From: Ancylomarina euxina
Lineage (GTDB): Bacteria; Bacteroidota; Bacteroidia; Bacteroidales; Marinifilaceae
NCBI RefSeq assembly: GCF_003863355.1
Contig: NZ_QQWG01000002.1
Location: 124,001-188,000 of the forward strand
DNA: 64,000 bases
Reading direction: 5' to 3'
The translations under genes and the position numbers were made by a program. The first letter of the stretch is position 1, and every line of letters begins with the position of its first letter. The notes under the pieces are model-generated. The model had not been told where the DNA came from and did no database searches. It saw only the letters and a program-made list of their open reading frames with translations. Shown here piece by piece: positions 33,484 to 44,461 of the stretch.

Positions 33484-35319
33484 ATGTATAAAAACCAATT
33501 ACGCAGTAGCCAAACCACAGAGGGCAGACGCATGGCAGGAGCCAGAAGCCTTTGGCGTGCGAATGGCATGAAAGAAGAGATGTTCGGAAAGCCTGTGATT
33601 GCTATAGTGAATTCATTCTCCCAGTTTGTACCTGGTCATGCACATCTGCAAGATGTTGGGCAAATGGTGAAAAAGCAGATCGAGAAGTCAGGCTATTTTG
33701 CTGCAGAGTTCAATACGATAGCCATTGACGATGGTATCGCCATGGGGCACGACGGCATGTTGTATTCGCTTCCATCGCGCGAGCTGATTGCTGATAGTGT
33801 GGAGTATGTGTGTAATGCACACAAGGTGGATGCGATGATTTGTATATCGAATTGCGACAAGATTACACCGGGCATGATGATGGCCGCCATGCGATTGAAT
33901 ATTCCCACCGTTTTTGTGTCGGGAGGCCCAATGGAGGCAGGCGAATCAAAAGGCGAAAAGCTCGATTTAGTTGACGCCATGGTAAAAGCTGGCGACGATA
34001 GCGTGAGTGATGAACGTCTTCAGGAGATCGAAGAATCAGCTTGCCCAACTTGTGGTTCCTGTTCAGGCATGTTTACTGCTAACTCGATGAACTGTTTGAA
34101 TGAAGCATTAGGCTTAGCTCTACCAGGAAATGGAACTTTGCTAGCCACTCATAAGTTGCGTCAAGATCTTTTTTTGGAAGCTGCGGATTGTCTTGTGAAG
34201 ATAACAGATGTCTACTACAAGCACGGAGATGATTCTGTTTTGCCAAGATCGGTTGCTACACTTGATGCATTCAAGAATGCTATGACATTGGATATTGCCA
34301 TGGGCGGTTCGACCAATACGGTGCTTCACCTTTTGGCTATTGCTCACGAGGCAGAGCTTGATTTTACAATGAAAGACATGGATGACTTGTCGCGCAAAAC
34401 ACCAAACCTGTGTAAGGTAGCTCCCAATTCTGATAAATATTATATTGAAGATGTGAACCGTGCAGGGGGTATTATGAGTATTCTGGCTGAGCTTTCTAAG
34501 TGTGGGCTTTTGAATACTGAAGTAGGACGAGTTGATCAGAAAAGTTTGAAGACAGTTATAGAAGAATTCGATTTGACATCAGATAAACTCTCCGAAAAGG
34601 CGAAAGTACTTTACCTCTCGGCACCAGGCAGAAGTGGTCGTAACCTGAGCTTTGCTTCTCAAAATTCACAGTACAAGCAGGTGGATGCCGACAGAGAAAA
34701 GGGTTGTATAAGAAGCATAGACAATGCTTATTCTCAGGATGGTGGACTTGCTGTTCTCTTCGGAAATATTGCTCCTGATGGTTGTGTGGTGAAAACGGCA
34801 GGTGTAGCCGAAGAGGTTTTCAACTTCACAGGAACAGCCAAGGTTTATTATTCACAGCGAGATGCTTGTGAAGCGATTCTCACAAAGCAAGTTAATGCAG
34901 GTGATGTGGTGGTGATTAAGTTCGAAGGCCCATCTGGTGGACCAGGCATGCAAGAGATGTTGTATCCAACCTCTTACCTGAAAGCTATGGGATTGGGAGC
35001 CCAATGTGCTCTGATTACCGATGGTCGCTTTTCGGGAGGCACCTCAGGCTTATCAATTGGCCATGTTTCACCGGAAGCTTCAGCGGCTGGTGCCATTGCT
35101 TTGATTAAGGAAGGAGATAAAATCGAAATTAGCATACCAAATCGAAGCTTGAATATTTGCATCTCCGATTCAGAACTGGAGGCCAGAAGAAAAGAAGAAG
35201 AAGCTTTTGGCGATAAGGCTTTCACTCCAAGAGGGAGAAATCGGGTTGTCTCGAAAGCCTTACAAGCCTATTCGAAACTAGTAAGTTCCGCAGATAAAGG
35301 AGCCATACGACAAGTTTAA
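33484..35319 (+). CDS. ilvD: dihydroxy-acid dehydratase
   Basis: Fe-S enzyme (611 aa) converting 2,3-dihydroxy-isovalerate and 2,3-dihydroxy-3-methylvalerate to the keto acids that precede valine/leucine and isoleucine. Cluster and metal ligands are in [16 protein letters not shown] and [12 protein letters not shown], and the C-terminal signature [16 protein letters not shown] is present. It is the first structural gene of the nine-gene branched-chain block and lies behind two tandem attenuators. The gap to ilvB is 109 bp and filled with short repetitive words rather than a promoter. Confidence 0.97.
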   Translation: MYKNQLRSSQTTEGRRMAGARSLWRANGMKEEMFGKPVIAIVNSFSQFVPGHAHLQDVGQMVKKQIEKSGYFAAEFNTIAIDDGIAMGHDGMLYSLPSRELIADSVEYVCNAHKVDAMICISNCDKITPGMMMAAMRLNIPTVFVSGGPMEAGESKGEKLDLVDAMVKAGDDSVSDERLQEIEESACPTCGSCSGMFTANSMNCLNEALGLALPGNGTLLATHKLRQDLFLEAADCLVKITDVYYKHGDDSVLPRSVATLDAFKNAMTLDIAMGGSTNTVLHLLAIAHEAELDFTMKDMDDLSRKTPNLCKVAPNSDKYYIEDVNRAGGIMSILAELSKCGLLNTEVGRVDQKSLKTVIEEFDLTSDKLSEKAKVLYLSAPGRSGRNLSFASQNSQYKQVDADREKGCIRSIDNAYSQDGGLAVLFGNIAPDGCVVKTAGVAEEVFNFTGTAKVYYSQRDACEAILTKQVNAGDVVVIKFEGPSGGPGMQEMLYPTSYLKAMGLGAQCALITDGRFSGGTSGLSIGHVSPEASAAGAIALIKEGDKIEISIPNRSLNICISDSELEARRKEEEAFGDKAFTPRGRNRVVSKALQAYSKLVSSADKGAIRQV

Positions 35320-35428
35320 AGTACACAAGGATAAAGTTTAAAGTTGATTTGGTGATGTGTTGGAACGATGATGTGAGGTGAAAATCATATCAGTAGTCAC
35401 TATTGACCAATGACAAATAACAAACAGG

Positions 35429-37165
35429 ATGGAAGTAGCAACAAAAGTTCAAAATACAAATACTATGTGTAAAACCAAAGAGCATATATCGGGGGCTGAG
35501 GTATTGGTTCGAAGCTTGATTGAAGAAGATGTAGATAGCATATTTGGATATATCGGTGGAGCGATAATGCCAGTTTACGATGCCTTATACGATCATCAGG
35601 AAGAACTACAGCATTACCAGGCGCGTCATGAGCAAGGGGCAACTCATGCAGCACAGGCCTATGCACGAATCAGTAAAAAGCCGGGTGTTTGTTTCACAAC
35701 ATCGGGGCCGGGAGCAACGAATGTCTTAACTGGATTGGCTGATGCTTATCTGGATTCAACCCCACTTGTAATCATTACAGGTCAGGTAGCTAGTGGTTTT
35801 TTGGGGTCGGATGCTTTTCAGGAAACCAACATGATAGGTTTGTCTATGCCAGTTACGAAGTGGAATTTTCAGATCACCAAAGCTGAAGAAATTGCAGAGG
35901 TGATGGCTAAAGCATTTTATATTGCACGTTCGGGTCGTCCAGGTCCTGTATTGATTGATATCACAAAGGATGCACAGATTGCGACAACGGATTATGAATA
36001 TAAAAAGTGTGAGCACATCCGTTCGTATCAGCCTATGCCTGAGCTAGACTTTAGTCAGCTTGAAGCGGCAGCCAAACTAATCAATGGGGCAAAGAAACCT
36101 TTATTAGTTGCCGGACAGGGAATCCTCTTGTCAGGAGCAGAAAAGGAGTTGATGGCTTTTGTTGAGAAGACCCAGACACCTGTTGCTTGTACCTTGTTAG
36201 GCTTATCATCTTTTCCAACAGATCATCCTCTGTATGTTGGGATGTTGGGAATGCATGGTAATTACGGACCGAATAAAAATACCAACGAATGTGATGTGTT
36301 GATTGCTGTGGGGATGCGTTTCGATGATAGGGTAACGGGCGATACTGCGAAATATGCCAAACAGGCTAAGATCATCCATATTGATATCGACCGATCGGAG
36401 CATAATAAAAATATAAAGGTTGATGTGCCCGTATGGGCTGATGCCAAGCAAGCTTTGACTGCTTTGAATGAATTGGTTCGTGGAAATGTTAAGCCTGAGT
36501 GGATGAAGAGTTTCAAGGATTTTTATCAGCTTGAATTTGATAAGGTGATAAAGAAACAGACTTATTCTGACAGAGAGCAAATTAATATGGCTGAAGTTGT
36601 TCGTTTAGTATCGGAACAAACCAATGGTGAAGCCATTTTGTGTACCGATGTTGGTCAACATCAAATGACTTCAGCGCGTTACTACGAGTTTAAAAAGCCG
36701 AATACGCAGATTACTTCGGGTGGTTTGGGTACCATGGGATTTGGTTTGCCAGCGGCCATTGGAGCACAGATTGGTGATAAAAATGCTCAAGTGATATCCA
36801 TATCTGGAGATGGTGGCTTTCAGATGACTTTGCAGGAATTGGCTGTAATCCGACAATACAATTTGCCAGTTAAAACCATTGTTTTGAACAATTCATTCCT
36901 GGGTATGGTGCGACAGTGGCAAGACTTATTTTTCGATCAGCGTTTTTCTTGTACTCGACTAGAGAATCCTGATTTCGTGAAGATTGTTGAAGGTTATGGT
37001 ATACAAGCCATAAGAGTAAGTAAGCGTGAAGATTTGGAATCAGCGATTAAGGAAATGTTGGAATCGCCAAACGCTTACTTTTTGGAAGTTGTTGTAGAAA
37101 CAGAATCTAATGTATTGCCAATGATTGAGCCCGGAGCAGCCGTTTCAGAAATGAGACTGGAATAA
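35429..37165 (+). CDS. ilvB: acetolactate synthase large (catalytic) subunit
   Basis: ThDP- and FAD-dependent enzyme (578 aa) making acetolactate or acetohydroxybutyrate from pyruvate and 2-ketobutyrate. The catalytic Glu is in [16 protein letters not shown], and the ThDP/Mg motif is [13 protein letters not shown] running to VLNN. It pairs with the regulatory subunit encoded 114 bp downstream. The first 20 residues before the conserved [12 protein letters not shown] are a short non-conserved extension. Confidence 0.97.
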   Translation: MEVATKVQNTNTMCKTKEHISGAEVLVRSLIEEDVDSIFGYIGGAIMPVYDALYDHQEELQHYQARHEQGATHAAQAYARISKKPGVCFTTSGPGATNVLTGLADAYLDSTPLVIITGQVASGFLGSDAFQETNMIGLSMPVTKWNFQITKAEEIAEVMAKAFYIARSGRPGPVLIDITKDAQIATTDYEYKKCEHIRSYQPMPELDFSQLEAAAKLINGAKKPLLVAGQGILLSGAEKELMAFVEKTQTPVACTLLGLSSFPTDHPLYVGMLGMHGNYGPNKNTNECDVLIAVGMRFDDRVTGDTAKYAKQAKIIHIDIDRSEHNKNIKVDVPVWADAKQALTALNELVRGNVKPEWMKSFKDFYQLEFDKVIKKQTYSDREQINMAEVVRLVSEQTNGEAILCTDVGQHQMTSARYYEFKKPNTQITSGGLGTMGFGLPAAIGAQIGDKNAQVISISGDGGFQMTLQELAVIRQYNLPVKTIVLNNSFLGMVRQWQDLFFDQRFSCTRLENPDFVKIVEGYGIQAIRVSKREDLESAIKEMLESPNAYFLEVVVETESNVLPMIEPGAAVSEMRLE

Positions 37166-37279
37166 TATGATTTGTGATTATCGATCGATGATTTACGATT
37201 AAAATAAAGAAACCTAAAATTTATAATGGATTCGAGTTTAGATAATAAGAATTCTAAAGTCTGAAATCAAAAATAAAAA

Positions 37280-37804
37280 ATGATGAAAGAATATACAATA
37301 ACAGTTTTTTCAGAAAACAATATCGGTTTGCTGAATGAAGTAACCATCGTTTTTTCAAGAAGGAAAATCAATATAGAGAGTTTAACCGTTTCGGAATCCG
37401 AAGTGAAAGGTGTCTCACGATATACCATTGTAGCCTATATGGATGAGAGCAAGGTTGAGAATGTGGTGCTGCAAATTGAAAAGATTATTGGCGTTTTTAA
37501 AGCCCTTTATTTTGAAGCAGAAGAAATCGTTCATCAGGAAGTGGCACTGTTTAAGATTGCGAATTCAACCCGATTAAATGGGAATTTAGAGGCCTTGGTG
37601 AGAAATCAGAATGCTAAAATTCTAACCGTAAGTCCTGACTTTTTAGTTATTGAGCGAGTCGGTTACAAGGCCGATAATCAAGCTTTGTTTCATGAGTTGG
37701 AACAGTATGGCGTTTTGCAGTTTGCACGATCTGGCCGAGTAGCGGTTTCAAGCCTGCAGAAAGATTTCACCTCGTATCTTAAGGAATTAGGAGAAGCTAG
37801 TTAA
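37280..37804 (+). CDS. ilvN: acetolactate synthase small (regulatory) subunit
   Basis: A 174-residue regulatory partner of IlvB. An N-terminal ACT domain (YTITVFSENNIGLLNEVTIV) is the expected valine-binding module for feedback inhibition, followed by the usual C-terminal domain (about 80-165). The start is one of two tandem ATG codons. It is the normal IlvH/IlvN length and sits between ilvB and ilvC as expected. Confidence 0.95.
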   Translation: MMKEYTITVFSENNIGLLNEVTIVFSRRKINIESLTVSESEVKGVSRYTIVAYMDESKVENVVLQIEKIIGVFKALYFEAEEIVHQEVALFKIANSTRLNGNLEALVRNQNAKILTVSPDFLVIERVGYKADNQALFHELEQYGVLQFARSGRVAVSSLQKDFTSYLKELGEAS

Positions 37805-37927
37805 TAATCAATTAATGATTATCGATTTATAATTAATGATAAAAAAATAACAATTAAGATTTTGGGTTTAGTTTGGGTGAAAATAAATCCCAAATCTAAG
37901 ATCTCGAATCTCAAATCTACAAGAAAG

Positions 37928-38974
37928 ATGGCAACAATAAATTTTGGAGGAACAGAAGAACAAGTTGTAACACGTGAAGAATTCTCATTGGAAAAAGCGC
38001 GTGAAGTAATGAAAGACGAAACCATTGCTGTAATTGGTTATGGTGTTCAAGGCCCAGGTCAGTCTTTAAATTTGAAAGATAATGGCTTCAACGTAATTGT
38101 TGGTCAACGTAAAAGTTCTAAAACCTGGGACAAAGCTGTCGCGGATGGTTGGGTTCCTGGTAAAGATCTTTTTGAGATTGAAGAAGCATTGGATAAGGCA
38201 ACTGTCATTCAATACCTATTGTCAGATGCAGGACAGATAGCTGTTTGGCCAACTGTTCAGAAATATCTAAAGCCTGGTAAGGCGCTTTATTTCTCACATG
38301 GATTCGGTATCACTTACAAAGAGCGCACTGGTATTGTACCTCCAGCTGATGTTGATGTTATCCTTGTTGCACCTAAGGGATCAGGAACAAGTTTACGTCG
38401 TATGTTCCTTGAGGGACGTGGATTGAATTCATCTTATGCCATATTCCAGGACGCAACAGGTCGTGCTTTCGATCGTGTTGTTGCTTTGGGAATTGGTGTT
38501 GGTTCAGGGTATCTTTTTGAAACCACATTTAAACGTGAGGTGTATTCTGACTTAACAGGCGAACGTGGAACCCTAATGGGATGTATTCAGGGAATCTTTG
38601 CTGCTCAGTACGATGTATTACGTGCCAATGGCCACTCACCATCAGAGGCTTTCAATGAAACAGTTGAGGAATTAACTCAGAGTTTGATGCCTTTGGTTGC
38701 TGAGAATGGTATGGATTGGATGTATGCCAATACCTCAACAACGGCACAACGTGGTGCTTTAGATTGGTGGAAGCCTTTTCGTGATGCAACGAAACCAGTT
38801 TTCGAAAAACTTTATAAGGAAGTTGCAGCAGGAAAAGAAGCACAACGTTCAATTGATTCGAATTCTCAGAACGATTACCGAGTAAAATTGGATGCAGAAT
38901 TAGAAGAACTTCGCGAAAGCGAAATGTGGCAAGCTGGAACTGCGGTTCGTAAGCTTCGTCCGGAAAACAACTAG
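37928..38974 (+). CDS. ilvC: ketol-acid reductoisomerase
   Basis: NADPH- and Mg2+-dependent enzyme (348 aa, class I size) that isomerises and reduces acetolactate and acetohydroxybutyrate. The Rossmann motif is VIGYGVQGPGQSLNL, followed by VGQRKSSKTW, which shapes cofactor choice, and a KARI core with SDLTGERGTLMG. The track start (TTG 37862) extends through a repetitive spacer; the ATG at 37928 gives the conserved MATINFGGTEEQV start. Confidence 0.97.
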   Translation: MATINFGGTEEQVVTREEFSLEKAREVMKDETIAVIGYGVQGPGQSLNLKDNGFNVIVGQRKSSKTWDKAVADGWVPGKDLFEIEEALDKATVIQYLLSDAGQIAVWPTVQKYLKPGKALYFSHGFGITYKERTGIVPPADVDVILVAPKGSGTSLRRMFLEGRGLNSSYAIFQDATGRAFDRVVALGIGVGSGYLFETTFKREVYSDLTGERGTLMGCIQGIFAAQYDVLRANGHSPSEAFNETVEELTQSLMPLVAENGMDWMYANTSTTAQRGALDWWKPFRDATKPVFEKLYKEVAAGKEAQRSIDSNSQNDYRVKLDAELEELRESEMWQAGTAVRKLRPENN

Positions 38975-39032
38975 GCAATAAGCTTAGCTGTTAGGTGTAA
39001 GACATATTTACACCATGTTAATTTGCAATCAG

Positions 39033-39067
39033 CTATTAGTACCTCACCCATTACGGGGTGCTAATAG
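39033..39067 (+). terminator. hairpin downstream of ilvC
   Basis: A two-part stem, CTATTAG/CTAATAG enclosing CACCC/GGGTG, 58 bp after the ilvC stop. There is no long T run, so termination strength is doubtful; it may separate the ilv and leu halves or be a processing or stability element. Confidence 0.45.
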
Positions 39068-39258
39068 TTCTAATATGACATGATTTATTTGTAAAAAAGA
39101 AGGTTGAATAACCCATTCTATTTCAAATAAATCTGAGTTTTAAGTTGCAGTTTGTCAGGTGATTGGTTGGTGTCTGTTATCTGGAATCTGAATAATGATT
39201 TGATTTGAAGATCGTAGTTGAATCGGATAAATTGTTTTCACTCAACTCTTATAGTTTA

Positions 39259-39266
39259 TAGGTTTG
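39259..39266 (+). promoter_or_regulatory. candidate -7 box of the leu transcript
   Basis: TAGGTTTG matches TAnnTTTG exactly, about 55 bp before leader peptide 3. The nearest TTG upstream is 24 bp away, longer than usual, so the -33 element is uncertain. Confidence 0.4.
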
Positions 39267-39319
39267 TTCAGCAATTGAGAAATGGTCTCGATTGGTCATA
39301 TCACAATAAATAAAATATC

Positions 39320-39403
39320 ATGAATATGAATACGATTCTTATTGGTTTAATTCTCATTATCGATCTCATTATTATGAGTTCGACAAGGAAGACTGTGCTA
39401 TAA
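39320..39403 (+). CDS. leu leader peptide
   Basis: A 27-residue ORF rich in Leu and Ile (TILIGLILIIDLII) ahead of a terminator. GGAAGA at 39377-39382 near its end can pair with TCTTCC at 39437-39442 in the terminator stem, giving an antiterminator alternative. Compared with the two ilv leaders it has more Leu codons and no Val in the control run, fitting control of leuACDB. Confidence 0.82.
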   Translation: MNMNTILIGLILIIDLIIMSSTRKTVL

Positions 39404-39433
39404 TTTGAATCAGAACAAATGATCATTATACGA

Positions 39434-39462
39434 AGTTCTTCCCATAAGGAAGGGCTTTTTTT
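39434..39462 (+). terminator. attenuator terminator (leu)
   Basis: AGTTCTTCC-CATAA-GGAAGGGCT (two wobbles) followed by seven T, 44 bp before leuA. With the hairpin at 39033, the -7 box and the leader ORF it accounts for the 532-bp gap 38975-39506. Confidence 0.85.
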
Positions 39463-39506
39463 GTGCTATTAATCGAATAATACTTAACCACAAATTATAT
39501 AAAAAG

Positions 39507-41000
39507 ATGAGTGATAGAATATTTATTTTCGACACCACACTGCGCGACGGAGAACAAGTCCCTGGTTGCCAATTGAACACAATTGAAAAGATTGAAGTCG
39601 CAAGAACATTAGAAGCTCTAGGGGTAGATGTGATTGAAGCTGGATTCCCTGTTTCAAGCCCTGGAGACTTTCAGTCGGTGGTCGAAATTGCCAAGGCTGT
39701 AAGTAATCCTACTATTTGCGCACTAACCCGCGCCGTTGAAAAGGATATTGACGTGGCAGCTCAAGCTCTGAAATTTGCAAAAAGAGGCCGTATCCATACG
39801 GGTATTGGAACATCTCCCTATCACATACAATCTAAATTGAATTCGAATCCTGATGAGATTCTGCAGCGCGCCGTTCGTGCGGTAAAGTATGCCAAGCGCT
39901 ATGTTGAGGACGTTGAATTTTACGCTGAAGATGCTGGACGCTCGGATAATGAATATTTGGCTCGAGTTGTTGAGGCTGTTATTAAAGCCGGGGCAACTGT
40001 CATCAATATTCCCGATACAACAGGCTATTGTTTGCCTGGCGAGTATGGTGCCAAAATCAAATACTTGATGGAGAATGTGTCCAATATGCATAAAGCGATT
40101 TTATCAACCCATTGTCATAACGATCTGGGAATGGCAACAGCTAATTCTTTGAGTGGAGTGATCAATGGAGCTCGTCAGGTTGAAGTCACCCTAAATGGAA
40201 TAGGTGAAAGAGCAGGAAATACGTCTCTGGAAGAAGTGGTGATGGCGGTTAAAACGCATCATGACTTGCCATTCTATACCGAAATTAATACAAAGGGAAT
40301 TTATGAGGCAAGTCGATTGGTTTCTTCCTTGATGAATATGCCCGTTCAAGCCAACAAGGCTATTGTTGGACGAAATGCTTTTGCACATTCATCGGGTATT
40401 CATCAGGATGGTGTTTTGAAGAATCGTGAAAATTATGAAATCATTGATCCAGCCGATGTAGGGATTAAGGAATCAGCCATCATTTTGTCAGCAAGAAGTG
40501 GGCGTGCAGCATTGAATCATCACTTGACTGAAATGGGATATAGCCTTTCGAAGGAAGATTTGGATGATGCCTACACAAGATTCCTGTTGATGGCAGATGA
40601 GAGAAAAAATGTGAATGAAGGTGATTTGTCTGAATTAATGGGTGATCATGAATCGGAAACCCAATCCGTTGAATTGGAATTGTTACAAGTGGTTGCAGGA
40701 AAATCAACGATTCCTATGGCGACGGTTCATCTTAAAATTAGAGGTGAATCCTGTGCAGCTACTGCTGAAGGAAATGGTCCTATTGATGCTTGTTTTAATG
40801 CGGTTAAGAAGCTGATTAAACAGAAGTTTTCTTTGGAAGAATTTCTTGTTCAAACTTTGACTCGTGGCAGCGACGATTTAGGGAAAGTGCACGTTCAATT
40901 GGAGCATCAAGGCAAAATGTATTACGGCTTTGGAGCCAATATCGATATTATTACTGCTTCTGTAGAAGCTTTGGTTAATGCTTTGGCTAAGCTGGTTTAA
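39507..41000 (+). CDS. leuA: 2-isopropylmalate synthase
   Basis: A 497-residue HMGL-like TIM-barrel enzyme condensing acetyl-CoA with 2-ketoisovalerate, the committed step to leucine. The N-terminal motif [13 protein letters not shown] and the metal-binding [14 protein letters not shown] are present. The C-terminal region (about 390-497) is the LeuA dimerisation/regulatory domain where leucine feedback acts in the family. It is the first gene after the leu attenuator. Confidence 0.96.
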   Translation: MSDRIFIFDTTLRDGEQVPGCQLNTIEKIEVARTLEALGVDVIEAGFPVSSPGDFQSVVEIAKAVSNPTICALTRAVEKDIDVAAQALKFAKRGRIHTGIGTSPYHIQSKLNSNPDEILQRAVRAVKYAKRYVEDVEFYAEDAGRSDNEYLARVVEAVIKAGATVINIPDTTGYCLPGEYGAKIKYLMENVSNMHKAILSTHCHNDLGMATANSLSGVINGARQVEVTLNGIGERAGNTSLEEVVMAVKTHHDLPFYTEINTKGIYEASRLVSSLMNMPVQANKAIVGRNAFAHSSGIHQDGVLKNRENYEIIDPADVGIKESAIILSARSGRAALNHHLTEMGYSLSKEDLDDAYTRFLLMADERKNVNEGDLSELMGDHESETQSVELELLQVVAGKSTIPMATVHLKIRGESCAATAEGNGPIDACFNAVKKLIKQKFSLEEFLVQTLTRGSDDLGKVHVQLEHQGKMYYGFGANIDIITASVEALVNALAKLV

Positions 41001-41002
41001 GG

Positions 41003-41030
41003 AAAGGTTAAAGGTTAAAGGTTAAAGGTT
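41003..41030. repeat. four perfect tandem copies of AAAGGTT
   Basis: A 7-bp unit repeated four times in the leuA-leuC gap, immediately followed by CTGAGCGGAGTAGAAG. A close variant (CTGAGTGGAGTCGAAG) occurs at 33390-33405 before ilvD. Confidence 0.85.
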
Positions 41031-41089
41031 GCTGAGCGGAGTAGAAGCGGACTTTTCGACCTGATTACACACTTACAAAATAAGACACA

Positions 41090-42490
41090 TTGAAAGCAAA
41101 AACATTATTTGATAAGGTCTGGGATGCACATGTGGTAGAGCATGTTGAAGGTGGCCCAAACATCGTTTATATCGATAAGCATTTAATTCACGAGGTAACT
41201 AGCCCACAGGCTTTTTCAGGATTGGAGAGTAGAGGTTTAAAGGTCTTAAGACCTGAGAAAACATTGGGGACTCCCGATCATAATATCCCAACTGTGAATC
41301 AACATCTGCCAATAAAAGATGAACAGTCGCGCAAGCAGATTGAAACTTTAAGCGCAAACTGCGAGAAAAACAAGATTGAACTTTATGGTTTAAATCATCC
41401 CAATAATGGGATTGTGCATGTGGTTGGGCCAGAGATGGGACATACACAACCAGGCATGACATTAGTTTGTGGTGATAGTCACACATCAACTCATGGAGCT
41501 TTTGGAGCTGTGGCTTTTGGGATTGGAACTTCCGAGGTTGAAATGGTATTGGCAACGCAGTGTATCATGCAATCCAAACCTAAAAAGATGAGGATAACTA
41601 TTGATGGAGATTTGGCAAAAGGTGTTACGGCTAAAGATTTAACCCTATATGTGATTGCTCAATTGGGAACAGGTGGAGCTACAGGCTATTTCGTTGAGTA
41701 TGCTGGGGCAGCAGTTCGAAACCTTAGTATGGAAGGTCGAATGACGGTTTGTAATATGAGTATCGAGATGGGAGCTCGTGGGGGAATGATTGCTCCGGAT
41801 GATGCAACGTTTGAGTATGTGAAAGGTAGAGAGCATGCACCTAAAGGAGAGGCTTGGGAACAAGCTTTAGCAAAATGGAAGACTTTAAAAACCGATGAAG
41901 GTGCTGAGTTTGACATGGAATACACCTATAAGGCTGAAGATATTGAACCTAGGATTACTTATGGAACCAACCCTGGTATGGGAATGGGGATTACGGCTTT
42001 TATTCCTGCTGAATCTGATATTCAAGCTTCGGAGTTGCCGTCGTTTAAAAAGTCATTGGCTTATATGAACTATGAACTTGGAGAGCAAATTCTGGGTAAA
42101 AAGGTTGATTACGTTTTCGTTGGGTCTTGTACTAATGGTCGAATTGAAGATTTAAGAGCTTTTGCTTCTTTGGTGGCTGGTCGCAAAAAGGCCGATTCAA
42201 TCACGGCATGGATTGTTCCTGGTTCTAAAAAGGTCGAAAAGCAAGCAATTGAAGAAGGTTTAGTTGAAATTTTAGAAAAGGCTGGATTTGAAATGAGACA
42301 GCCTGGATGTTCGGCTTGTTTGGCAATGAATGAGGATAAGGTGCCTGCAAACAAATATTGTGTGTCAACTTCGAATCGAAATTTTGAAGGAAGACAAGGA
42401 CCAGGCTCAAGAACTTTATTGGCAAGTCCCCTCACTGCTGCCGCCGCAGCCATTACAGGTGTGATTAGTGATCCAAGAGAGTTCGTATAG
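41090..42490 (+). CDS. leuC: 3-isopropylmalate dehydratase large subunit
   Basis: A 466-residue aconitase-family [4Fe-4S] subunit that, with LeuD, isomerises 2- to 3-isopropylmalate. Cluster cysteines lie in FVGSCTNGR and [10 protein letters not shown]. The start is a TTG: the family begins [16 protein letters not shown], which here starts exactly at TTG 41090, with no ATG nearby. A rare start codon may tune its level relative to leuD. leuD follows after 107 bp. Confidence 0.96.
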   Translation: MKAKTLFDKVWDAHVVEHVEGGPNIVYIDKHLIHEVTSPQAFSGLESRGLKVLRPEKTLGTPDHNIPTVNQHLPIKDEQSRKQIETLSANCEKNKIELYGLNHPNNGIVHVVGPEMGHTQPGMTLVCGDSHTSTHGAFGAVAFGIGTSEVEMVLATQCIMQSKPKKMRITIDGDLAKGVTAKDLTLYVIAQLGTGGATGYFVEYAGAAVRNLSMEGRMTVCNMSIEMGARGGMIAPDDATFEYVKGREHAPKGEAWEQALAKWKTLKTDEGAEFDMEYTYKAEDIEPRITYGTNPGMGMGITAFIPAESDIQASELPSFKKSLAYMNYELGEQILGKKVDYVFVGSCTNGRIEDLRAFASLVAGRKKADSITAWIVPGSKKVEKQAIEEGLVEILEKAGFEMRQPGCSACLAMNEDKVPANKYCVSTSNRNFEGRQGPGSRTLLASPLTAAAAAITGVISDPREFV

Positions 42491-42597
42491 TGAATTAGTC
42501 ATTGGTCAATAGTCACTAGAGTCTTTATGTTTTTTGACTTTTCGACTCTTTAACCTTTCAACTTTTAAACCTTTTTACTCATTATAAAACACAAACA

Positions 42598-43188
42598 ATG
42601 TCCGTAGATAAATTTACATTATTAGAATCATCTTGTGTACCACTTCCCATCGAGAATGTAGATACAGATCAAATTATACCCGCTCGTTTCCTAAAAGCCA
42701 CTAGTCGCGATGGCTTTGGAGAAAACCTATTTCGCGATTGGCGTTTTTCACCTTCAGGAGAGCCAGTGAAAGATTTCGTATTAAATCAATCTGAATATTC
42801 AGGAAAAGTCTTGGTTGCTGGAAAGAATTTTGGATCTGGTTCATCAAGAGAACATGCCGCCTGGGCAATTGCTGACTATGGTTTTAAAGTTGTAATCAGT
42901 AGTTTTTTTGCCGATATTTTCAGAAATAATGCCTTGAATAATGGTGTTTTACCAGTTCAAGTTTCTGCTGAATTCCTGAAAAAACTATTCAAGGTTGTCG
43001 AGAGTGATCATTCTCAGAAAGTAATTGTTGATCTGGAAAAACAAGAGCTCAAATATAATGATGAAGCTTGTCAGTTTGAGATTAATCCCTATAAAAAAGA
43101 CTGTTTATTAAATGGATTCGATGATATTGATTATCTCCTTAATAAAAAGAATAAAATTCAAGCCTTTGAGGAATCAAGCTTAAAGTAA
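42598..43188 (+). CDS. leuD: 3-isopropylmalate dehydratase small subunit
   Basis: A 196-residue swivel-domain partner of Leu[16 protein letters not shown] and the substrate-binding [17 protein letters not shown] are the family signatures. Normal length. The spacer to leuB (97 bp) contains the recurring AAAGGTTAAAG words. Confidence 0.96.
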   Translation: MSVDKFTLLESSCVPLPIENVDTDQIIPARFLKATSRDGFGENLFRDWRFSPSGEPVKDFVLNQSEYSGKVLVAGKNFGSGSSREHAAWAIADYGFKVVISSFFADIFRNNALNNGVLPVQVSAEFLKKLFKVVESDHSQKVIVDLEKQELKYNDEACQFEINPYKKDCLLNGFDDIDYLLNKKNKIQAFEESSLK

Positions 43189-43285
43189 AGATGGTTAAAG
43201 GTTAAAGATCACGTTGAAGTTTGTCTGATAACCGATAACTTCTTTTTACTCATTTAAAATAAACTCATTCACAAATAAACAAAAC

Positions 43286-44362
43286 ATGTCTTATAAAATT
43301 GCAGTTTTAGCCGGTGATGGTATTGGACCCGAAATAGTTGCACAAGCACGTAAAGTCATTGAAGCAATAGCAGAAAAATACAAGCATCAAATTGAATATA
43401 CTGAAGCTCTTGTTGGGGCTGTTGCCATTGATGAAGTAGGCAATCCCTATCCTGATGATACACACGAGATTTGTATGAATTCGGATGCTGTTTTATTTGG
43501 AGCCATTGGTCATCCAAAGTTCGACAACGATCCATCAGCAAAAGTGCGTCCCGAACAAGGCTTGTTGGCAATGCGCCAAAAGCTGGGTTTGTATGCCAAT
43601 CTTCGCCCGGTAAACACATTCAAATCTTTGATTCATAAGTCGCCATTGAAAACAGAACTTGTTGATGGAGCAGATTTTATGTGCATACGAGAGCTAACAG
43701 GGGGGATTTATTTTGGTCGCCCACAAGGACGTTCTGAAGATGGACAAACAGCCTACGACACCTGCGTTTATGCCGTGGAAGAAATCGAGCGTATTGTTCG
43801 TTTGGGATTCGAGTTTGCAGGTAAACGTCGAAAGAGGTTGACTATTGTTGATAAGGCTAATGTTTTGGCAACGTCTCGATTGTGGAGAGAAACTGCACAA
43901 CGAATCGAACCAGAATATCCTGAAATAGAGGTCGAGTATATGTTTGTTGATAATGCGGCTATGCAAATTATCACCTGGCCTAAGCGTTTCGATGTGATGG
44001 TAACGGAGAATATGTTTGGAGATATTCTGACTGATGAGGCCAGTGTTATTTCCGGTTCAATGGGTATGTTGCCCTCAGCATCTATTGGTGTGAACACCTC
44101 TGTTTTTGAGCCAATTCACGGTTCATATCCTCAGGCCGCAGGCAAGAATATTGCCAACCCATGTGCTACTGTCCTTTCGGCTGCTATGATGTTTGAGTAT
44201 GCATTTGGCATGATGAAGGAGGGGGCTTTAATTCGTAAAGCAGTTGATGAGGCGCTCGAAGCAGGAGTCGTAACTGAAGATATTGCCGATGGTAAAAAAG
44301 CATATAGTACTGACCAAGTTGGTGATTGGTTGGCTGATTTTGTAAAGAACTATAGTTTGTAG
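43286..44362 (+). CDS. leuB: 3-isopropylmalate dehydrogenase
   Basis: A 358-residue NAD+-dependent beta-decarboxylating dehydrogenase giving 2-ketoisocaproate. GDGIGPEIV, the substrate-binding [11 protein letters not shown] (the Leu/isopropylmalate type) and the metal site [12 protein letters not shown] are present, as is the NAD-binding [15 protein letters not shown]. This completes leuACDB. Confidence 0.97.
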   Translation: MSYKIAVLAGDGIGPEIVAQARKVIEAIAEKYKHQIEYTEALVGAVAIDEVGNPYPDDTHEICMNSDAVLFGAIGHPKFDNDPSAKVRPEQGLLAMRQKLGLYANLRPVNTFKSLIHKSPLKTELVDGADFMCIRELTGGIYFGRPQGRSEDGQTAYDTCVYAVEEIERIVRLGFEFAGKRRKRLTIVDKANVLATSRLWRETAQRIEPEYPEIEVEYMFVDNAAMQIITWPKRFDVMVTENMFGDILTDEASVISGSMGMLPSASIGVNTSVFEPIHGSYPQAAGKNIANPCATVLSAAMMFEYAFGMMKEGALIRKAVDEALEAGVVTEDIADGKKAYSTDQVGDWLADFVKNYSL

Positions 44363-44461
44363 TTAGTCTTGATATTGAGGATTGGTTAGCCTTATAAACA
44401 GGACGAAGTTAGTTGCTCAGAGATTTAATCTCTGAGCAAACTTAAATTAAAAGGGAAAATT

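Noticed and set aside
33234-33569. Minus-strand 111-aa ORF across the second ilv leader
   Set aside because: It is the antisense shadow of the leader peptide, terminator and ilvD start.
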